Source of the DNA: Argopecten irradians
Lineage: Eukaryota; Mollusca; Bivalvia; Pectinida; Pectinidae
Length of the DNA: 64,000 nt
Assembly: GCF_041381155.1 (NCBI RefSeq)
Contig: NC_091144.1
Location: forward strand, 33,722,980-33,786,979
Direction of reading: 5' to 3'
Every line of letters begins with the position of its first letter. The stretch's first letter is position 1. Of the stretch, positions 42,444 to 53,839 are shown one piece after another. Made by a program: the position numbers and the translations under genes. The notes below the pieces were generated by a model, which was not told where the DNA came from, did not search any database, and was given only the letters and a program-made list of their open reading frames with translations.

Positions 42444-43943
42444 CTAGGTTGTTGTTTGAGTTTGTTTCGGATAGAAACGCTCTGTGTAATATTTCCTGAC
42501 ACGAGCGGTACAGGCAAAGCTACACGTGATGAACGTACCCTGCAAGTTTGTAAGAACTTCGAACATAATCGAAAGTACGTCAGAACGAAACACGACAGCA
42601 ACCATCCCAATTATCCAGCTTAATCCCATAATGGTCGAAATCTTGAAGAAAACAAAAACTTGGGACTTGTTAGAGTTTGTAGCAATAGCGGTTGAGGATA
42701 TGTAGCGAAGAATGCAGATAAATAAAATGATATTCGCACACATTGTCATTAGAATTGGGAGGACAAAAGCCAACAATGAAACATGCGTTTCTTGAAGTGA
42801 TATAAAGCAAATACCTTCCCCGTACCATTTTGCTGTTGGAGCGACGATCAGGTTGATTGTTTTTGTACAAGAAACAATGATCACGGGCACAACAACCCCG
42901 ACTAATGTGTATCTGAGGGATGATATCGATCTCTCACACCTGCTGTAGGATTTCAAACTTCTGATATCAATATTCAGGCGGAACAGACACAGGAACATGA
43001 AAGTAAAGCTACCTAACCAAGTAAAATGATGAACGATACCAAGCCATTCACAAATACCCTCAGCAACATGGAAATGTGCCAACAAAAGGAAGCAGGTTTG
43101 AGAGACAAGCAGAAATACTACCAGTACAATGAACAAATCTGATTTTCCATCTCGTAAAATGGGCACGACACAATACTGAAGCAAGCAGTAGAAGAGACCA
43201 AGAATAGATAAGGATGAGCAAATCGTATTGATAACTCTTCTGTAGGTTTCTGTTTGGTTGTTTTCAGTCCAGTGGTATTTAGATAAAATTGTATCAATGC
43301 AAACAAAATGTTCACCGTCCACGTAGACAATGTCTGAAGGAGAAATGATTTCTCCACCTAGAGTGAAGTATTGGTAATCGTCCGGGGCTCCATCGCTTAA
43401 GTCATCAGAAGTGCCATTTTCAAAATAGTGTACCTTTACTGCCGGGCAGGGAATATCATCGTCAACTGAGAACGCATCTAGTACATATTCAGGTTGACGT
43501 AGTGTCACATTGCAATTACAAGACAAATTTCTCACGTCTTCTACCAGCTCCAGAAAACCATCGATCATGTCATTGGTGTAGGTTTTGGCAGAATTATAAA
43601 CTGTAGCTCTCAGTGACTCAATATTTTCCGAGTTAGCGAGTTGCACTGGCAGATTTATTTGAATGGTAAAACACGAACTTGCATTTGCTTTATAGGTTCC
43701 TTGCGTGCATTCTGTGACAACCAGATACTCCTTCATATAGTTGAAATGGTAGTTGCCAATATCAGTTTTCAGTCCTTCCGACAAAGACTGCATTAAAAGA
43801 ATCATGTGTCGATTTAACGTTTTTATATCGGTTCCTTCAAACAGGAGATCCAAGTGTACGCCGTTAGTACCGCGGCCAACCGTTCTACATTCCCCTCCTA
43901 ATGGCTCCGACCCCACGGGGCAGTACAAAGGCTGGCATCCAAT
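42444..43943 (-). CDS. 7TM receptor exon 2: membrane-proximal ectodomain and seven helices
   Basis: 1500 nt including the stop, acceptor ctacttgcag, first residues IGCQPLYCPVG. The whole membrane bundle is in one exon, which is common for this receptor type in molluscs. An upstream in-frame Met lies two codons before the acceptor but would skip the signal peptide. Confidence 0.9.
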   Translation of the reverse strand: MGCQPLYCPVGSEPLGGECRTVGRGTNGVHLDLLFEGTDIKTLNRHMILLMQSLSEGLKTDIGNYHFNYMKEYLVVTECTQGTYKANASSCFTIQINLPVQLANSENIESLRATVYNSAKTYTNDMIDGFLELVEDVRNLSCNCNVTLRQPEYVLDAFSVDDDIPCPAVKVHYFENGTSDDLSDGAPDDYQYFTLGGEIISPSDIVYVDGEHFVCIDTILSKYHWTENNQTETYRRVINTICSSLSILGLFYCLLQYCVVPILRDGKSDLFIVLVVFLLVSQTCFLLLAHFHVAEGICEWLGIVHHFTWLGSFTFMFLCLFRLNIDIRSLKSYSRCERSISSLRYTLVGVVVPVIIVSCTKTINLIVAPTAKWYGEGICFISLQETHVSLLAFVLPILMTMCANIILFICILRYISSTAIATNSNKSQVFVFFKISTIMGLSWIIGMVAVVFRSDVLSIMFEVLTNLQGTFITCSFACTARVRKYYTERFYPKQTQTTT

Positions 43944-46262
43944 CTGCAAGTAGCAATACCAAAGTTCATATTTATCAGAATCTTAAAGTTAAATTGGCCT
44001 ATATGTATAGTTATTCAACCCTATAATATAGGTATAAAACATGCAGTAAAAATCTTTTTAATGGAATGTACACCAAGGAAGATATCAGTGAAACCAAACT
44101 ATTATGACAAATCTCTGAATAGTTAAAGCTCCATAGTTGTATGCAGAAGAAAGAAGTTCATGATTCATCCGTTGAACCTGATAACACCTACTGGGATAGT
44201 ATTTACACATCCTGATCTTTTGCATATTTTTGATGTCGGTTGGTTGGATTTGATAAACACGTAAAAGACACAAATAGTCGATTCTTATTATGTTTAACGA
44301 AGAAACTTATAACATTTTCACTGATGACAGAATGAATTGCACTTGGTAGATGTTGACATGTGTTAGCATATCATTTAGGAGTGATTATCTACAAGAATTA
44401 ACCGCACTAATAAGTACTATGATGATTCTGATGACATTGGTCGTTTCATCAAATCTATGTGAGCTTGGGCTGATATTTCATTCCAAGCCCTATTCTGTAG
44501 GTGAATATTACAGAGTTATCTGCCCTTGTGGGTAGGTATTGGTTGTGATGTCATGTGTTTGCAAGCGTAACTTAATACCTTTCGGAGATAACGACAAAAA
44601 TTGCGCTCACAAGATAATGACGTAACAAATAAAACCTACCCACACGGGAGCTAACTCTGTAATATGCAAAGACGGAAAAACATTTTGATAGAAACCGGTA
44701 AATATTCCGTGGGCAACATTTAGCTATATAGAATGCTCTGGATTTTTATTTTTTTTTTAATTTAAATAAGCTTTTATAAAAAAACGTTACACTTAGTCTA
44801 GTACAAAGGTATTAGGAATAATACATAAATATATTAATAAAACCAAATTTTATTGTTTTGCTTAAAGATGCCTCACCGTCGACAGAGTATAAACGATTGT
44901 CGTCATTTGAACAATACTTGGTGTTTACTCACGTATGTCTAATTAATTAACATAAAATTATATAAATAAAATTGTTTTGTTTTTTTGGAATGGACAATCG
45001 GTACTTCATTCCATATAGAACATCCTGTCATGGACTATTTCGGAACGCTATTAATTATCTTTAACATCTTTATCTTGAAGTAAAGTAAGACCCTTAACAT
45101 TTGCAATGGTGGTATTGGTGTAAAGTAAGTAACTTTTGTATCTGAAGAAAAATGATAATTCGTCTGCTCCTGTTTTTCATACATAAAAAAATCTCTTTAT
45201 CAACGGTCTAGCATCTTTTTGTACATTGTTATTCAAAAGGACTATAACTTCTACAAACAACATCACCATGTGTCAGAAACCTATGCTTATATAAAGTGGT
45301 CTAACCTTTCCAGACAGGTCCACCTCTTTTTCTTTGCATGATACATCCTCCTGATGAGAGTAGAATAACGACGAGACGTCAATGAGGCTACTTAGGGAGG
45401 GTATCATCGGTGTTGTGATGTGCGTGAGGTAAAAACATCGCAGGTGAGGTAGGACATCCACAAACGTTGCACCATAGAGGTCAAGCAGACATTGGAAATT
45501 GCGATAATATTCCGTGGGTCTATGTGGCGTGCGGCGAATCAGCGGGGTAAAAACACGATTGTCACAGCTAGACATATTCTCGATGTCTACACGGGTCTTC
45601 AGAGTGTAGTTGTAGCTGCTGTAACAATGCCGTAAGGTAAGGTTAACTCGATCTGGTAACTTAAATTCATATCTACAACTCTCGTTACGGATCTTAAACA
45701 GCAAAGCTTCAGTCATTGACAAAGATGAAGACAATTTGAATTTGTGATCCGGACAAGAAATGTCAAGGACCCATGGAATGTAATTTGAACTACCATGGCA
45801 GACCGCGCAGTGTCTGTTTTTGAACGTTATGTCCAGTTCAATATCGGACACGGGGAACAGGTCCAGAAAGTCAGACATTGTCGCATCCTGACACATCTCT
45901 CTAATATCGTCGCTACCCATCCATGATGATGGACAAGATGAAACCATGAAAATCTCGTGTTGGGGTTTACTATTAAATTCAATTGCTTCACAAGAAGTAC
46001 ACTGAAGCAATGTTATATGTTTTTCATTTTTCATTGTCTTTTCTTTCCAGCTTCCTATCTGGCTTTCGGCATCAAAACAACAGTTGTCGTAGAAAGGACA
46101 CATTTGATCACATCCGCAGTACACATTTCTCTTCCCACTTACACATGATTGGTAGGCCTGGTAACAGTGGCGCAGTCCTGCCAAATAACGGGCGTCCTCC
46201 TCTGATGTGCACAGCAATGATGAGATGTTTGTACAAATGATGAATAACATCAGAAGATGCAT
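42444..46262 (-). CDS. Somatomedin-B-like domain 7TM receptor (secretin/adhesion type), 818 aa
   Basis: Two exons joined in phase 0 across a 1362-nt intron (45306-46262 and 42444-43943). Residues 1-18 form a signal peptide (MHLLMLFIICTNISSLLC). Residues 33-66 have the pattern C-x6-C-x8-C-x-C-x3-C-x5-CC (CGCDQMCPFYDNCCFD), a somatomedin-B-like knot. A long Cys- and sequon-rich ectodomain follows. Seven helices span about 555-799, with the conserved TM3 cysteine (EGICEWLG), an ECL2 cysteine (GEGICF) and GLSWIIG in TM6, which place it with the secretin/adhesion/Methuselah-like receptors. I see no GPS proteolysis motif (no HL.S/T pattern with its cysteines) before TM1. Tail KYYTERFYPKQTQTTT. Ligand unknown. 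Confidence 0.9.
44506..44665. mobile_element. Palindromic MITE family P, copy 4
   Basis: Best-preserved copy. Left end atattacagagttatctgcc and right end inverted (gggagctaactctgtaatat). It lies in the 7TM receptor's intron. Confidence 0.85.
44866..45216. mobile_element. TTAA-flanked foldback MITE family T, copy 4 (inverted)
   Basis: Left flank TTAA (44862-44865), left end agatgcctcaccgtcgaca, interior in the reverse orientation to copies 1-3. The right flank has decayed to tttt. Located in the receptor's intron. Confidence 0.82.
45306..46262 (-). CDS. 7TM receptor exon 1: signal peptide, SMB-like domain, ectodomain
   Basis: 957 nt, phase 0. It starts at the Met preceding the hydrophobic leader in context AAAATGC and ends CTGGAAAG|GTTAGA. 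Many cysteines and several N-x-S/T sites are consistent with a secreted ectodomain. Reading through the donor would give only 11 more codons before a stop. Confidence 0.88.
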
Positions 46263-46271
46263 TTTAAAGTT

Positions 46272-46319
46272 ATGTGGTAGAACCTAGTAGAGTCTATGTG
46301 GTAGAATCTAGTAGAGTCT
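46272..46319 (-). repeat. 24-bp tandem duplication just upstream of the 7TM start codon
   Basis: atgtggtagaacctagtaga (with gtct) occurs twice back to back, ending about 10 bp before the ATG. It would lie in the 5' UTR. Confidence 0.88.
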
Positions 46320-47640
46320 ATACCAGCATTAAGTTTGTCAGATTTTAGCAATTCTAATGGCGCTGGCCTTTCTTCTTGTGTCAGACGACGAAATACGTGT
46401 TTTAAGTTATGAGTGTTTGGTTTTGTAGGTAATGCTGACATATATTATGTAAACATTGAACACGATTTATTGATATCATCCATTCTTATTGTGATTGTTG
46501 AAATAAAACCGACCACTCAACCTAATGATACAGCAGTCAACACATAAACTACCAAAGTTAATTGCCAATATATATCATTTGACTACGGTATGGGGACCGC
46601 AGAGCCAAATAAAAAAAATATTTCTTGAAAACCCTTTTGGGAATAAGATTTCATAGAGAGGAGAATGTTTCGGAGCATACTGATTTGATATTCAAGGAAC
46701 ATCAGTTTCAAATGTTTGATGTGTGGGTTGGGAAATACATGTATATGTAAAATATTAAAAAAAAAAAAAAAAAAAATTACGTCAAGTCCGTTTCTGACAG
46801 TGGAAGTAATCAAGATTGTAAGTTTATGAAATTTTCGTTTTTTTTTTTTTTTTTTTTTTTTTGTCGAATTCAACATATGATGGTAATCCCACCTAAAAGT
46901 ATAACAAAAAAGTTAATCTTAAAAATTATTCACATGTTGTGAGATGACCTTCAAAATTAGTGATGGGTGACCAGACTTGAAAACATTCTATCTGGAGAGT
47001 GGCAAACGTTGCCATTGCCATCTATGATAAATCATTTGGTTCTGCGATCTCATTGCTTATATTCAAGAGGAACATTTTTGCTTTAATTACGATCAACGCC
47101 AACTTGTTGATAAAAGGGTAATATATCAAACAAGATAACGTACATGTCTTCGTAGTGTTATACAAAGTCCCCACGAAGTTATCAACGATTCATTATTGAT
47201 TGATTTTCATTGAAATGATAGTTTATCTTGTCATAGCAAAGTGATATTCTTAATAAGCTGATAACCCCTATTTTTTGCATAAAAATTATGTGCCCTAAGA
47301 TTTGTGTTTCAAATATAAAGTGCTTAATGCAGGCTTCGCATTGGCATGAAGAAGCAAATTTTTTTTTTTCGATATTGAAGGTTTAGAGGCTATCCGAATG
47401 TGCATATTATTGAAGGTTTAGAGGCTATGTGCATATAACAATAAAAACTAAATAATGAGAAATCGGTATCCATGACACGAGGTAAGATAAAGATTACTCA
47501 AAATTGTAATTGTACAATCCTTATCGAAATAGGCTCATATCCACTCTTGTGGCATTGATGTTAGGTTTTAAACTGTATTCAGGAAACGAATTCTATTTCA
47601 TTTTTTCTTCATTTTTTGGTCATCTGTCCGTAAACTTTTC
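46320..47640. other. Intergenic stretch, no gene seen
   Basis: AT-rich. It contains an A-run at 46759-46777 and a T-run at 46839-46862, between which the sequence reads as low complexity. No supported exon on either strand. Confidence 0.55.
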
Positions 47641-47890
47641 AAATGGCTACCACGTTTGTCACAAGGGTCAAAAAGGCTAAAATCTTTAAACAACATCTAC
47701 AACTAAGAACACCAGAAGACCTAGTATGGGGACTGCTGCATGCTGGGATGAAGAGCTACCAAATCTGTTCAAATAAATAACCTTTATTCAAGGTCACAAG
47801 GGTCGAATAGGCTAACTACTTCTTGCCAATAACTAAGAGCTCTAGAGACGTAGACCTACAACATGCTGGGATGAAGGGCAATAAATGAAG
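47640..47890. repeat. Diverged tandem pair of about 130 bp
   Basis: 'gtcacaagggtcaaaaaggc' and 'catgctgggatgaagagcta' are followed by second versions ('gtcacaagggtcgaatagg', 'catgctgggatgaagggca'). Probably a mobile-element fragment. Confidence 0.55.
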
Positions 47891-47964
47891 CAATTTATGG
47901 AGATTGTAGAGAACTTCTATTTAAGCTCAAATGAATTCTTTTAAACTTACATTGTCAGTTTTCA

Positions 47965-48825
47965 AGATGTTACACCGCTGACGAATGGTAATTCTATCAA
48001 AGGAACAGGCGAATTAGTATTTGACTTAAGTCACAAACGTTACTTATTTTAACCTGTGGCAGGAGTGGTTAATTTATGTATATAACTGGTTATTATTTTG
48101 TTGTTAATATTATCAATATTTCGTCTGCTGTCATATTGTTTACGACATACGGGTACCAGGACAGTACCACTTTTTGTTATAATGCAGCGGCGTAAACCAT
48201 TCAAGTTACCGATACAGGTATAAAAGACCGTGTTTTAGCCTGTATCGGTCACTTTGGCACTGAGACAAGGTATTGTCGGCCGGGTCACTTCCTAGGTAGC
48301 TATAGCTGGATATAAGGCCTTGTAGCCATGTAGTATTAAAGTATAAAAGTATGTTCTAGAGGTTAAATGAATTTATGCTAGCGGGAAGGACGGGTGGCTT
48401 TTATTAACACTGTAAATTGTTTCGTTGCCTCAAAATATTTGTTATTTGTTTGGATATAGATCTGTTGAATTATAATAAATTATTGAATTTGTATTTCGGT
48501 TTTAGTCGTATTTGTATGATAAGTAAACCAACACGGAACCTCAGATCCATAAAAAAAACCATGGACGAAACATTACTACATAGAGCCGTCCTATTAAAAA
48601 CCATTACCACCATTGAAATGTTTGAACTTTTATTTTACTTCAAAAATAAAAAAAAAATATGTTCTATATGGGATGACGTACTGATTGCGAACCCACCAAA
48701 GGCTAAACAAGATATTTTATATTATTTATTTTTGTGTGTAAATTGAACATACATTTACACGAGTTAACACCAGTTATTGTTCAAAATATGAGTATTGTTT
48801 ATGTTCTATCGGCGGTGGAACGTCT
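47965..48825. mobile_element. TTAA-type MITE family T, copy 5, split by inserted DNA
   Basis: The left half (47965 to about 48051) and right half (about 48601 to 48825) match the family consensus. The roughly 550 bp between them do not and look like a later insertion or rearrangement. The frame that runs across the right half is not a gene. Confidence 0.65.
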
Positions 48826-50580
48826 TCAAAGCATGTGCATTATCTCGCTGAATTGTTTAAATCTACTGTTTACATGCACCTGTGCCTGGCTATCGTTTCG
48901 TGGAAATATGTATGAAATGAAATTTTCGGGTGTGTATTATGACATGGTGGATTTTCTTTATATAAAGAAATGTTCGTGGTATATGGTGACTTGCAAGGAC
49001 CTTTTTATCTTCAAAACTTAAAAAAATAACCAATAATTATTAATAATATCTATAATAATGTATACACATAATAATTGATAAAATCAATCAAGTGAATGAA
49101 AAAACACAAAGCAAACGTGTACGAGTAATTTTAGTTTCGTTTTCATTTACAAAATATTAATGATTTTATCTTCTTTTCTAGTCCTCTCTGTCCTGTAGAA
49201 TATCAAATAAGATGTATGATCATGATAAGCAAATGGGAGAATAAACAATTATATACATATACATAGGCTTTAAATCAATGCTGAATTTTTATTATATTAT
49301 TTTAAATGGAAAATCATGGATATTATATAAAGATGAACTGTATTTTAATTGCGTTAAAGGTGGTATGAACGCGATTGGATACAGGCAACTCCTCTCGAAT
49401 TGACTCTATACAAAACATGCAGGGACATATTGTGTAAATATAATTTGATAAATGTTTTAATCAGGTATCACCATCAAATTTGAATTCACCTGTCGATGGT
49501 CTTTCATACATTCCATGAAACAGTCTACTCGCTTTCGCTACTGAAACAGAAATAAATTTCGATAAAATATTCCAGCTTTGTATTTTACATTTATCCGCCC
49601 TTGATGGTAGGTATTATTAGTTGCAATTTTGAATGTAACCTCATTCTATTAGGAAGTGCAAAACTTATTACGTCACAATCGATACCTACGCGTAAGGGCA
49701 GATAACTCAACAACCTAACACAAATATAAAGAGATAAGTAATTCATAAAGTTTGACATTTTTGAAAGACAAACTTTTTTAATCCTTCCTAAATAGTAATT
49801 ATTTACTGACGTAAGGTGCACGAAATGATCTATTTTCAAAAGGTGTTTACAAACTCTTATCAGATCTTGTCCTATGCTATATTTAAAATGTCTTTCAACA
49901 GCATATCACAAAGCCGTATTGAAGTTTGTTTCGTTTTTATTGTAAGATTCTTTCTTATGTGACCGTGAAGGTATGGATATCGATATATCGAGGGCCATAA
50001 AATGCAGGAACACTCGAGGTTCGTCGAGAGTTTTTCAACATTTGTGACCCTAGAGTAGAATAACCCTATCCTACATATACGCATATGAGTAAGTCCTATA
50101 ATCTTTCATATTAACAAATTAAAGAGTATTTTGCTATATGACATGTTTAGCATAAAACCTGTTGTTTATTTCCTATATCGTAATACGAATTTTGTTTCTG
50201 AAGATGATGTTTAGATTTAACCGATAAAACAATCTTTGTTTGACGCAGGTATGAGAGAAATTGGTATATATGTATATATGCATATAACACCTTTTTTGTC
50301 CTCAAATCAAGTTTACCAATATACAAGTCCAACGTTTTAACATAGAACAAGAACATGAGCCGACCTGCTACATATTCAACATAAAAATGTATAAGGTTTG
50401 GTCTTTATGCAGTAAACATATTTTTTTCAAAGTTTAAAATCGAGTTTTTACACGCGTCTAAGAACATATGAACGTTAACATGGATATATACAAACCCCTT
50501 CCAAACTAGACAATATTCTGTTATCATCTCAGCAAGAAGTTGGGTTTAATCCCAAAAACACCTAACGGTCATTTGTAACT
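48826..50580. other. Intergenic stretch, no gene seen
   Basis: Apart from palindromic copy 5, I see only AT-rich sequence with short, low-complexity frames. Confidence 0.5.
49575..49712. mobile_element. Palindromic MITE family P, copy 5
   Basis: 'tttatccgcccttgatggta' on the left and 'cgtaagggcagataactc' on the right are inverted arms, with 'ttacgtcaca' inside the right arm. Intergenic. Confidence 0.72.
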
Positions 50581-50586
50581 TTTAAT
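50581..50586 (-). terminator. Candidate polyadenylation signal (ATTAAA) of lectin 1
   Basis: ATTAAA on the minus strand just beyond the 25-bp array. If used, the mature 3' UTR would contain the whole array. Confidence 0.35.
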
Positions 50587-50652
50587 AATAATAATAAATC
50601 TCTTTTACATCATTTTATGCACGAAGCGTTAATAAGCTTACATCACAAAATG

Positions 50653-51104
50653 TTATTACATCATTTCACACAGGAAGTGCTTACATCATTACACACAAGA
50701 AGTGCGTACATCATTACACACAAGAAGTGCTTACATCATTACACACAAAAAGTGCTTACATCATTACACACAAGAAGTGCTTACATCATTATACACAAAA
50801 AGTGCTTACATCATTACACAAAAAAGTGCTTACATCATTACACACAAGAAGTGCTTACATCATTACACACAAAAAGTGCTTACATCATTACACACAAAAA
50901 GTGCTTACATCATTACACACAAAAAGTGCTTACATCATTACACACAAAAAGTGCTTACATCATTACACACAAAAAGTGCTTACATCATTACACACAAAAA
51001 GTGCTTACATCATTACACACAAAAAGTGCTTACATCATTACACACAAGAAGTGCTTACATCATTACAGACAAAAAGTGCTTACATCATTTCACACAGGAA
51101 GTGT
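50653..51104 (-). repeat. 25-bp minisatellite seeded by the lectin 1 stop codon region, about 17 units
   Basis: Minus-strand unit cacttttgtgtgtaatgatg-like (25 bp with taag) repeats about 17 times, one unit being 24 bp. The unit differs at about two positions from the last 24 coding bases of lectin 1 (HFLCEMM-stop). The outermost unit at 50655-50678 is identical over more than 20 bp to the coding copy. Confidence 0.93.
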
Positions 51105-51333
51105 TTCTTCCCCTCACATCCACTGTCGTTCCATTGCCAATGACGTTCCTCTGACATTTCGGCGCAGTGCTCTTCGTCGTAGTCTTTGTCGCTCCCACCA
51201 TTGTCGGGCTGGCCTTGACTCCAATTGGTGTAGTTGACTGGTTTCGTGGTAACCGCCCACTTCCAATCCCCCTCTGTTATGACATCGTTTGCCCCGAACC
51301 AGTACTGGTGATCGTCTCTGTCGCCATACTCAG
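51080..51333 (-). CDS. Lectin 1 exon 4: ligand-binding loops and stop
   Basis: 254 nt including TAA, acceptor ttctatag. It holds the WFGAND strand, QPDNGG, the WND motif and the final FLCEMM. The stop codon lies inside the first unit of the 3' minisatellite. Confidence 0.92.
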
Positions 51334-53839
51334 CTATAGAACAAGGGGACATTCGGTAGGAATTATAAATGCTCATTGGTTTTTAATTTACTGTAAAACT
51401 GGAAATTTAAGCGGCATTGACATTTTCGTTTTATTTCGATCCGCGAATATATCCATGCACGAACATGTCACCAAGTTCAAATTTAAATATGTGAATGATA
51501 AGTCTATATAGTTATGTTCAGCACGAAAAAAAAATCACACGGCAACAAGAAAGTTGAAGGCTTGCTCAGCGGAAATATCCACACACCTAAACTATCCACG
51601 GACACAGTAATTATCTTATGACATACTGTGTACTTAATATTTGCGGGGTTTCTAACTTCGCTAAATTCGCAGATCCATCCCAATTCGCGAAAGACGAAAG
51701 TTAACAATTTGTAAAATTGATCAAATTTATGGTTTGACATGTATGAATGACTCTTTCGAAATCTACAAAGGTAATTCACAAATCCAAACGGTAAATCGCG
51801 AAATTTAACCCCCGCGAAACCTAACAATTAAATAGTTTTAGGCGTAGCAGCTAATGGTTTATTTAAAAGCGTAAAGTGTTGTAGCGTGAATTCAAATATT
51901 TAAATAGTAAACTGTGAAATATTTGGTCTATACAGATGCAGGAGCGATGCAGACCATCCTCATATTGCCTTAGCGCATATGCGCAATATGGGTTGACTGT
52001 CGGTCAAAGTTTGACATCTGTTTTGACCATACAATAACAAAAGCTAGTTTGACTCTTTTTACATTTATATGATTTACTCATTAAGTGGGTCTTTGCTGAT
52101 ACAATTAATACTTCAGACCCAGAAAACCACTTTTTATCGATGAAATCATCCATGCCATGGACAAGCCATTTTACAGGAATCAATTGATGATTCCCCGTCA
52201 TTATTAGTGACGTCATAAAAGTCACCTTTTAAAGGTCAATTATTGCTTGATAGACGTCAGTTTGTTGATGTAATGATGCTGACATATGAATGACAGGATT
52301 ATAATTGTAATTTAACAATATTACGATAGTGACATAGTTATGACAATACAGGATTATAATCAAACATTTAGCAACGGCATGATTCCACTACATGACTTAA
52401 GAGGAACACTTACGATCACGTAAAGTGGCGAGATATGTTTGAACGGCTGTCTGTTCTTCGGCTGACGTGATAATGGCTAGTTCTGCTCCAAATACTTCAC
52501 AGTATGCCTGCAAAAATAAAATCGCATGTTCAACTTAAGTTATGAAGATGCATCTTCACACTGAAAAGAAATATATGTTAAATCGTTGTTAGAAAATTAC
52601 TGGTGAACATAAGAATGTCTTTGACCGTAATTTTACAGACTTTAAGAATTGTATAAACAATGATAATTTTGAAATTTATTTACACAAATATAAAACAAAA
52701 GAAACACAGTTGTGGTTAAGTATATGTTTAACGTCTTGATAGAGACTAGAACGATGGTCTCTTAATGTCGTGTGGTAAGAAATGTCTTGTAAAGTCGTCT
52801 CCGGGAATTATGCGCTGAATGTGTTTTCATGAATAACCCTGTATTATCGGTTCCCATAATTGTTTCGTTTTCACATGAATTTTGACAGGATGTTGGTGAA
52901 TTAAAGAACAATAAATTAATTTAATACGAGATTAATATATTATAATAAAACTTTTCTTAACATCTCAACTAAAATGAATGAATAATATCATACGAGTATT
53001 TAAGATTTACTCAATGATAGAATCTTGTAAATATAAAATACTCGTAGGACATTGTTAGAATTAATTTGGACGTTAATCTGTAAAAAATATTATGCGAAAT
53101 CTTGACAAGAACTTGATGTTGTGCAAAACGCACATACATACACCATAGTTCCTTTCATTCGTATGGAAACTTAGCATTTGTATCCTGGTATAATAATTAC
53201 AGTGAAACCTCAGTAAGAAAAAAACATATTTTAATTGCTTAAATCATCTACAACTGTTCATTGGGATTCCTTACCAAAGCATCTGGCCAAGTTGCAGACA
53301 ACTTTATACCTTTGTAACAGGAACCGTCTAATGACACGAATGAATGCGTGCACGTGCCAGCTGATTGGGTAGACACTTGATTTACTGGAGAAACAGACAA
53401 AAATACAGTAGAAAAGGGGAAACAGTAGCTGGATGACATAAAAACAGCACAATAAAAAAGAAAGAATTATATTTATTAGTTCATAATGTGCTAATGTTCA
53501 ATATATGTGTTACGTGAAATTAAAATGAATTAAATGTCATAAGAAACGTTAAAGCAAGGAAAGAGCTATAATAAATGACAATGGAAATTAAAAACTCGCA
53601 GATAAAAATATGATATTGAAAAATTATTTTAATGTAATAGAATAATCGTTTATAGTGAATTCCCGATCCATAATGTATCGACTATATACTTATCGATATT
53701 TCATTTTTATTGGACTAAATATATATATAAATGCATCCATTAATAAAGTTGTAAACACGGCTATAAATCAAATGTATAAAGTGATTGGACGCTTACCTAC
53801 GAGCAGAGAAAGTATAGTAAGAGTGATTGGCCAAGTCAT
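51080..53839 (-). CDS. Secreted C-type lectin 1 (four exons, 166 aa, QPD motif)
   Basis: Exons 53797-53839, 53275-53384, 52414-52507 and 51080-51333 join in phases 1, 0, 1 to 501 nt. The signal peptide MTWPITLTILSLLV is followed by one carbohydrate-recognition domain: CTHSFVSLDGSCYKG, WPDALAYCEVFGAELAIITS, QYWFGANDV, GQPDNGG, EEHCAEM, WQWNDSGC, FLCE. QPD plus WND predicts calcium-dependent galactose-type binding. A family role in innate recognition is general knowledge, not shown here. It is head-to-head with lectin 2. Confidence 0.92.
52414..52507 (-). CDS. Lectin 1 exon 3: helix and strand of the CRD
   Basis: 94 nt, phase 0 to 1, acceptor tttttgcag, donor GTAAGT. Codes AYCEVFGAELAIITSAEEQT and onward. 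Confidence 0.9.
53275..53384 (-). CDS. Lectin 1 exon 2: N-terminal part of the CRD
   Basis: 110 nt, phase 1 to 0, acceptor gtttctccag, donor GTAAGG. Contains CTHSFVSLDGSCYKG and ATWPDAL. Confidence 0.9.
53797..53839 (-). CDS. Lectin 1 exon 1: signal peptide
   Basis: 43 nt from ATG to GTAG|GTAAGC, phase 1. It reads MTWPITLTILSLLV. Preferred over an in-frame Met just upstream of exon 2, because that alternative lies in a strong pyrimidine tract ending ctccag. Confidence 0.82.

Noticed and set aside
45957..46240. Plus-strand frames over the 7TM receptor's first exon
   Set aside because: Antisense shadows of the SMB-bearing exon.
50617..51237. Three overlapping plus-strand frames of 138-206 codons with 25-residue repeats
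   Set aside because: The 25-bp unit has no stop on the plus strand and 25 is not a multiple of three, so all three frames are open by construction. The real gene is on the minus strand.
53248..53439. Lectin 1 starting at an in-frame Met directly before exon 2
   Set aside because: The segment is a strong pyrimidine tract ending in ctccag, and a separate upstream exon supplies a proper signal peptide in the right phase.
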